Shown here in pieces: positions 59,440 to 64,000 of a stretch of 64,000 bases of DNA. Made by a program: the position numbers and the translations under genes. Where the stretch lies: assembly GCF_016595245.1 (NCBI RefSeq), contig NZ_JAENHM010000059.1, positions 1 through 64,000 of the forward strand, written 5' to 3'. Under the pieces are notes generated by a model. It made no database searches. It was given only the letters and a program-made list of their open reading frames with translations, and was not told where the DNA came from. Each line of letters begins with the position of its first letter. Position 1 is the first letter of the stretch. The stretch comes from Azospirillum endophyticum (GTDB lineage: Bacteria > Pseudomonadota > Alphaproteobacteria > Azospirillales > Azospirillaceae).

Positions 59440-60653
59440 GCCGCCTCCCGCTCGATCCACAGCAGGGTGTGGTCTTCGCCGCCGACCCGGCCCAGCGCCG
59501 AACCCAACGAGCGGACCACGGCGTCGAAGCCATCGCCCTCGTCCACCGCCCGGGCGATCATCCAGCAGAGCCCGATTCCGGTCCCACCGGCGTCCGGCGC
59601 CTTCGGCACCGCGACGGAATGAAGCGCCAGCACGCCGCCGCGCGGCAGTTCCATCACGTCGCAGCGATAGCGGGTGCCGGAGGCGATGCCGATTGCCATG
59701 CCGGTGGCTGTGCCGAGCGTCGGTCCGCCCCCATTTCCGCCGTCGCCGCTCAATATCATCGGCGGCGCTCCGTCGGCCGACGCATGGATGAAGCGTCCGG
59801 TTTCGCCGTCCAGCACGCCGTAGGTCATGGTCGCCCTTTCTCCCGACGCCAGCAGGTCTGCGGCACGGTCGTTCAGCGCGGTCAGCAGGGCGGCGGCATC
59901 CTCGCCATGGACGGGACCAAGCTCCTGCAGAAGGGCGTGCAGACGGACGGCGTTCAGGGCCGCCGAAACGCCATGGCCGGCGACGTTCAGCAGATAGATG
60001 CCGAAGCGAAGCCCGCCGAGCGGCAGCAGCCCCCACAGGTCGCCGCCGAGATGGCGGGAGATCACGCTGTGGGCGCGCAAGCGGCAGCCGGCCGCCTTCA
60101 TCACCGTGGCGTACTGCTCCGGGGTCGGCAGCAGGTGCTCCTGCATCGACCGGGCGACGGACAGCTCCGCCTCCACCCGCGCGCGATAGGCCTGGAGACG
60201 GCGGATCAGCACCCGGTCTTCCAGATGGATGCGCACACGGGCCAGCAGTTCCATGCGTTCCAGCGGTTTCGTCACGAGGTCGGTGGTGCCGGCGGCGAAG
60301 GCCCGATTGCGGTCCTCGCCCGACGACAGCGCGGTCTGGACCAGGATGGGCAGATCCGCGGTCTCCGGTTTGGCACGCAAGCGGCGGCAAACCTCGAATC
60401 CGTCCATTCCCGGCATCATGATGTCCAGGATCAGCAGGTCGGGGACGGCGGCGTCGATCATCGCAAGCGCCTCCCCTCCGTCGGCGGCGAAGGAGATCCT
60501 GCGGAAGCCGGCCTCGGTCAGGAGGGCGCCGATCAGGCTGCGGTTCCAGGCGGTGTCGTCGACGACCAGGATCCGGCAGTCCAGGATTGCGGGATCGGGA
60601 TCGCGGCGGCCGCCGATCCCGCCCTCCGGGTCATGTCGATTCGCCATGGTCAC
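59436..60653 (-). CDS. Response regulator fused to PP2C/SpoIIE-like domain (one acid replaced)
   Basis: 405 residues, paralogous to the next gene. Receiver with Asp77 in LILDIMMPGMDG; phosphatase-like domain with LGGDLWG (Asp205) kept, but the second metal acid (DxxGHG) is Asn223 in LNVAGHG, and the terminal motif reads GEDHTLLW. Activity may therefore be low or lost. The GTG start at 60653 overlaps the HATPase stop (GTGA), and the stop overlaps the next start (ATGA), so translation of the three genes is coupled. Confidence 0.9.
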   Translation of the reverse strand: MTMANRHDPEGGIGGRRDPDPAILDCRILVVDDTAWNRSLIGALLTEAGFRRISFAADGGEALAMIDAAVPDLLILDIMMPGMDGFEVCRRLRAKPETADLPILVQTALSSGEDRNRAFAAGTTDLVTKPLERMELLARVRIHLEDRVLIRRLQAYRARVEAELSVARSMQEHLLPTPEQYATVMKAAGCRLRAHSVISRHLGGDLWGLLPLGGLRFGIYLLNVAGHGVSAALNAVRLHALLQELGPVHGEDAAALLTALNDRAADLLASGERATMTYGVLDGETGRFIHASADGAPPMILSGDGGNGGGPTLGTATGMAIGIASGTRYRCDVMELPRGGVLALHSVAVPKAPDAGGTGIGLCWMIARAVDEGDGFDAVVRSLGSALGRVGGEDHTLLWIEREAA

Positions 60654-61441
60654 AGCCGGAACCCCAGGCGGATGCGGCGGCCGCCATCCTCGATCTCCAG
60701 CCCGTCGGCGATTTCGCCGATCAGGCCGAGCCCACGGCCCGACGCTCCGGAGCTGCTGCGCGGACCTGGGCTGAAGCCGGTTCCCTCGTCGGTGATCTCC
60801 ACCGTCACCAGTGGCCGCCCATTCTCCGCCGGGTCGATCCTCAGCGCGATGACGACGCGCCGGGCCGCCAGGACCGGGTCGGCCAAACGATCGTTCAGAT
60901 CTCTGGAAAAACGGTCCAATTCCCGCGCGTTCAACTCCTTCATGGCAGTGACGCCCAGATTGCCGTGGACCAGCGCATTGCTGACCGCCTCGTGCAGGGC
61001 CAGTTCGACATCGTCACGACGATCCCCTTCCAGCGCCCACCCCGGCGCAAGACGGGCGCTCAAAGCGGCCAGCAGCCGCCTACCGGGCTGGAGGCCATGT
61101 GCGGTCGCGGTGGTCAGGTTGAGGTAGAGGTCGTTGCCGGCCGCATCGGCCAGCAGACGGGCCAGCCCCGACGCATCGGTGCGGGAGGGCGGTTCGATCC
61201 AGGCGGCGACGGGCGGCAGCCACAGCGCGTCGGCATCCATGAGGCCGGCGCCGTTCCGCTCGCTGCCGGTCACAAGGGCGGCCAGCGGCTCGCTGCCGGC
61301 CGGATCGGTGGCCGGAGCCAGCCCCAATTCCCATGCCAGGCGATCCAGCCGGTCGGCGGGCAGTCCCGGTGCCAGAAGACGGGTGAAACGGGCGCGGTAT
61401 GCGGTGGCCTGGCTGGTTTCCTGGGTCGTCCCGCCGATCAC
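60650..61441 (-). CDS. HATPase anti-sigma-type serine kinase
   Basis: 263 residues. The C-terminal GHKL ATP-binding domain has the N-box ELALHEAVSNALVHGN (146-161), DEGTGF and GRGLGLI, as in RsbW/SpoIIAB kinases. The N-terminal about 140 residues are an extra region with no family I recognise. In partner-switch systems the kinase phosphorylates the STAS protein and can hold a sigma factor or another target. No sigma factor gene is present here. Five bases after the STAS gene. Confidence 0.88.
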   Translation of the reverse strand: MIGGTTQETSQATAYRARFTRLLAPGLPADRLDRLAWELGLAPATDPAGSEPLAALVTGSERNGAGLMDADALWLPPVAAWIEPPSRTDASGLARLLADAAGNDLYLNLTTATAHGLQPGRRLLAALSARLAPGWALEGDRRDDVELALHEAVSNALVHGNLGVTAMKELNARELDRFSRDLNDRLADPVLAARRVVIALRIDPAENGRPLVTVEITDEGTGFSPGPRSSSGASGRGLGLIGEIADGLEIEDGGRRIRLGFRL

Positions 61442-61446
61442 CGGGA

Positions 61447-61752
61447 TCAGTCCTCGATCGGAACGATCTTGGCGATCTGCGCCACCGTCAACACCCGCTT
61501 CACCTGCCCGGCGGCGCCGCGCAGGACGAATTGCTTGCTTGCCCGCTCCATTTCCTCTCGCGCGATCAGCAGCATGCCGATGCCGGCGGAGTCGACGAAT
61601 TCGAGCGACGAAAGGTCGAGCACCTGACGCCTGAGCTTGTTCTGCCCCATTTCGCCGATCAGGGCCCGCAACTTTGCATGGTCGTTGAATGTCAGGCGGC
61701 CGCGCAGACGGATAACCGCCTCCTGATCGCGCACTTCTATGCCGTAATCCAT
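61447..61752 (-). CDS. STAS-domain anti-sigma factor antagonist
   Basis: 101 residues, a single STAS domain (RsbV/SpoIIAA-like). The phosphorylated serine is expected at Ser55 in EFVDSAGIGMLL. It would be phosphorylated by the HATPase next to it and dephosphorylated by the PP2C fusions downstream. First partner-switch gene after the MCP-like gene, 53 bases apart. Confidence 0.92.
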   Translation of the reverse strand: MDYGIEVRDQEAVIRLRGRLTFNDHAKLRALIGEMGQNKLRRQVLDLSSLEFVDSAGIGMLLIAREEMERASKQFVLRGAAGQVKRVLTVAQIAKIVPIED

Positions 61753-61805
61753 AGGACCGTCTTTCCGGAAAGATAGCTTACTGTACAGATGGCGGGCACA
61801 CTGCG

Positions 61806-62954
61806 CTAGAAGAGTTCAATATCACCCCCGGCGCCGCTTCCTCCTGCGACATCGAGGTCGAGCACGCCGTTTTCGTCCAGTGCGGTGCCTTCCAGCAGCA
61901 GCCTGCGGACGAAGCGTTCGCGCATCTCGCTCAGCGTGAAACGGCCCATCAGTTGGTTCAGCCATTCCTGCGGCTCCCGCGCGCCGATGGCGGGAGGGAC
62001 CTGGGAGCGGATCCTGGATTCAAGGTCTCCCAGCCCGGCGCTCATGATGGCGAGGCTGTCGTTGATCGCCTCGATCCGCTGCTTGGTCAGATCCTGGAAC
62101 TGCATGCCGGTGATGACATGGGCGATGGTGGCGGACATGTCGGACGATACCGAGGCGGCGGTTTCCAGCACCGATTGGAAATGGCTGGTCTGCGCCACCA
62201 GGTTGTCCATCGTCTTGTCGACGCGCTCCTTGGCCAGCATCTGCGGCGACATGTCGGTGTTGGCGATCTGGCGCAGGATGTCGTGGCCGTTGCGCACGCC
62301 CTTCACCACGGCGGTGACCGTGCCGCGCATCCGGTCCGCCAGTTCGCCGGTGGAGCGGGAGAGGTGCCGCACCTCCTGCGCGACCACGGCGAAGGTGCGC
62401 CCGGCCTCGCCGGCACGGCTGGCCTCGATGGTGGCGTTCAGGGCCAGGAAGTTGGTCTGCCGGTTGATGCCGTCGATGTCGCCGATCGATTTTTCCAGCT
62501 CGGCCACGTCCTTCTGCACATCGTCGAGCAGATAGACCATGGTCATGGCGTGGCGCGACAGGGTGACGATGTTGGTCACCATGTCGGTGATGATGTCCTG
62601 CATGCCGACGACCAGCGTGTCGAGCGGCACCCGTTCGCCGTCGACGTCGACCGAACCGGCCATGGCGACGATCTGGGCCACCCGCTCCGATTGTTCCAGC
62701 GCCTTCTGGGCCAGTTCGCGGAAGCGTTCCGACAGGTCGAGGGTGGAGGTCTCCACATGGTCCGACGTGCGGGTCAGTTCGCTCTGCACGATGTCGAGCG
62801 TACGGCGCTGCACGTCGGCGAAGCCGAGCCAGGTCGACAGAAGCTCCGCGGTGACCGCGACCTTGGCGCCGCCATCCAGGACGCTGTCCGGGAGCGTGGC
62901 CGCGGCATCGGAAGCACCATTCCTGTGGGCATCGTGGGCGGCGGGGATAGACAT
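61806..62954 (-). CDS. Soluble MCP-like chemotaxis signalling protein
   Basis: 382 residues with no membrane helix. The central part carries the MCP signalling tip NATIEASRAGEAGRTFAVV (about 172-190), but the flanking methylation helices are short. A C-terminal motif, GMQFQDLTKQRIE, and a final DIELF are seen in a group of cytoplasmic chemotaxis-like proteins. It probably clusters with CheA/CheW in the cytoplasm and could feed signal to the partner-switch genes that follow. 41 bases after cheB. Confidence 0.88.
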   Translation of the reverse strand: MSIPAAHDAHRNGASDAAATLPDSVLDGGAKVAVTAELLSTWLGFADVQRRTLDIVQSELTRTSDHVETSTLDLSERFRELAQKALEQSERVAQIVAMAGSVDVDGERVPLDTLVVGMQDIITDMVTNIVTLSRHAMTMVYLLDDVQKDVAELEKSIGDIDGINRQTNFLALNATIEASRAGEAGRTFAVVAQEVRHLSRSTGELADRMRGTVTAVVKGVRNGHDILRQIANTDMSPQMLAKERVDKTMDNLVAQTSHFQSVLETAASVSSDMSATIAHVITGMQFQDLTKQRIEAINDSLAIMSAGLGDLESRIRSQVPPAIGAREPQEWLNQLMGRFTLSEMRERFVRRLLLEGTALDENGVLDLDVAGGSGAGGDIELF

Positions 62955-62995
62955 GCTGGTGCTCCTTGGAAACTCGGCCCGGATGCCCGGTCAGA

Positions 62996-64000
62996 TCAGA
63001 GGGGGCGGTTGCGCTCGCCGGCGGCGTCGAAGGCGCGCAGCATTTCGGCGGGAATCTGGGAAAGCGGCAGTTCGGCCGAAACCGCGCCGGCCTCCTTGGC
63101 GGCGCGCGGCATTCCGTAGACGACGCAGCTCGATTCCTGCTCGCCGATGGTGAAGGCGCTGGCGTCATGCATCGCCTTCATGCCGATGGCGCCGTCCCGG
63201 CCCATGCCGGACAGGATGACGCCGACGGCATTGCCGCCGGCCGCCTTGGCGACGGAGGCGAACAGCACGTCGACCGATGGGCGGTGGCCGCTGACCGCGG
63301 GGGTGTCCTGGATGTGGCAGACGAAGCCGGCGGTGTCGCGGACGATGGCGAGATGGCGGTCGCCGGGGGCGATCAGCACCAGCCCCTGCGCCGGCCGGTC
63401 GCCATGGGCAGCCACCCGCACCGCCGGCGCCGACAGACGGTCGAGCCGGCCGGCGAAGCTGGGCACGTAGCTGGGCCCCATATGCTGGGTGATGACGATG
63501 GGCGGGCAATCGACCGGCATGGCGGCCAGCACGTCGCGGATGCGCTCCACCCCGCCGGTCGAGGCGCCGATGGCGATCAGCCGCTTGCCCGAGCCGGCAC
63601 GCCGCGGCGCCGGCAGGACGCCGTGGGCGGCGGCCGGACGGCGCATGGTCGGACGCGCGGTGGCGGCGACGCGGATCTTGGAGGCCAGTTCCGTCGCCAT
63701 CGCCTCGAACCCGAGTCCGTCGGACCCGACGGGCTTGGCGATGCAATCGACCGCGCCCAGTTCCAACGCGCGGATGGCGGCGTCGGATCCTTCACGGGTC
63801 AGGGAGGAGACCATGATGACCGGTGTAGGCCGCAGCGTCATGATCTTCTCGAGGAAGGACAGGCCGTCCATCTTCGGCATCTCGACGTCCAGGGTGATGA
63901 CGTCGGGGTTGGTGGCCTTGATGACCTCGCGGGCCTCGAAGGCGTCGCGGGCGATGCCGGCGACCTCCATCCCCGGCTCGCGGGTCAGGATATCCTTCAG
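62996..64000 (-). CDS. cheB: Protein-glutamate methylesterase CheB (5' part outside window)
   Basis: 335 residues visible; the start lies beyond the right edge. Receiver domain with phospho-acceptor Asp in ITLDVEMPKMDG, then the methylesterase domain with the catalytic Ser in IGASTGGVERI, His in ITQHMG and Asp in SGMGRDGAIGM. It demethylates or deamidates chemoreceptors for adaptation. It heads (in view) a leftward operon with the MCP-like and partner-switch genes, suggesting a complete che cluster continues outside the window. Confidence 0.95.
   Translation of the reverse strand: MKDILTREPGMEVAGIARDAFEAREVIKATNPDVITLDVEMPKMDGLSFLEKIMTLRPTPVIMVSSLTREGSDAAIRALELGAVDCIAKPVGSDGLGFEAMATELASKIRVAATARPTMRRPAAAHGVLPAPRRAGSGKRLIAIGASTGGVERIRDVLAAMPVDCPPIVITQHMGPSYVPSFAGRLDRLSAPAVRVAAHGDRPAQGLVLIAPGDRHLAIVRDTAGFVCHIQDTPAVSGHRPSVDVLFASVAKAAGGNAVGVILSGMGRDGAIGMKAMHDASAFTIGEQESSCVVYGMPRAAKEAGAVSAELPLSQIPAEMLRAFDAAGERNRPL

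Overview
This window comes from a GC-rich chromosome that looks like an alphaproteobacterium of the Rhodospirillales, most likely Azospirillum or a close relative. That placement is inferred from the base composition, the def-fmt-truA and Hsp20-DUF1150 pairs, a two-subunit bacterioferritin, a PilZ-tailed chemoreceptor and the overall protein flavour; no rRNA is present to settle it. About 57 protein genes fill the window with short gaps on both strands. I found no tRNA, rRNA, CRISPR array or prophage. The only mobile element is the right end of an ISAs1-type insertion sequence at the left edge.

Layout. 1-2.6 kb: IS end, then def-fmt-truA (N-formyl-methionine start/finish and tRNA modification). 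2.6-9.7 kb: secreted hydrolase, LysR regulator divergent from a cysteine hydrolase, an orphan peptide-binding protein, an aspartate-semialdehyde dehydrogenase homologue without its catalytic cysteine, and a LivH-like permease with an extra lipoprotein-like N-terminus. 9.8-16.9 kb: leuC, FAD-linked 2-hydroxyacid dehydrogenase, EamA exporter with divergent LysR regulator, Sua5/TsaC and an orphan ParA. 17-18.2 kb: paired bacterioferritin genes behind a Fur-type palindrome. 18.4-29.6 kb: tyrS, a large AsmA/YhdP-like protein, glnE, bcp, a PhyH-like oxygenase and anmK. 29.5-43.8 kb: mixed housekeeping and envelope genes (membrane protein, aat, RNase T2, nnrD, phosphatase, Old Yellow Enzyme, double cold-shock protein, YgjV, Crp/Fnr, MT-A70 methylase, HAD, DsbA-like, phytase-like, M48 protease). 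43.8-50.9 kb: degenerate gamma-glutamyltransferase lipoprotein, aminotransferase, SDR, ChaN-PDZ, Nudix, rmuC. 51-54 kb: a PilZ chemoreceptor flanked by two paralogous zinc-ribbon membrane microproteins. 54-58 kb: an unknown conserved-looking protein, DUF1150, Hsp20, FAD oxidoreductase, rpsD. 58.2-64 kb: a leftward signalling operon running cheB, soluble MCP-like protein, STAS protein, HATPase, and two response-regulator/PP2C fusions.

How it works together. Two themes stand out. One is signalling: chemotaxis adaptation (CheB, MCP domains, PilZ) sits with a complete partner-switch module (STAS antagonist, anti-sigma-type kinase, two-component-controlled PP2C phosphatases), joined by stop-start overlaps. 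The other is division of labour or loss of catalytic residues in recognisable families: the bacterioferritin pair splits haem binding and ferroxidase residues, and the Asd homologue, the gamma-glutamyltransferase homologue and one PP2C domain each lack a key residue.

Non-coding structure. A family of about 105-bp compound palindromes (CCCCCACCTAACCTCCCCCG type) sits at 8134, 9704, 16936 and 46371, mostly between convergent genes. A second palindromic module is nested in one of them and recurs at 23.5 kb. A different palindrome (CGTCATYCC type) lies upstream of leuC. Several terminator-like hairpins and a strongly folded region after the double cold-shock gene are also listed.
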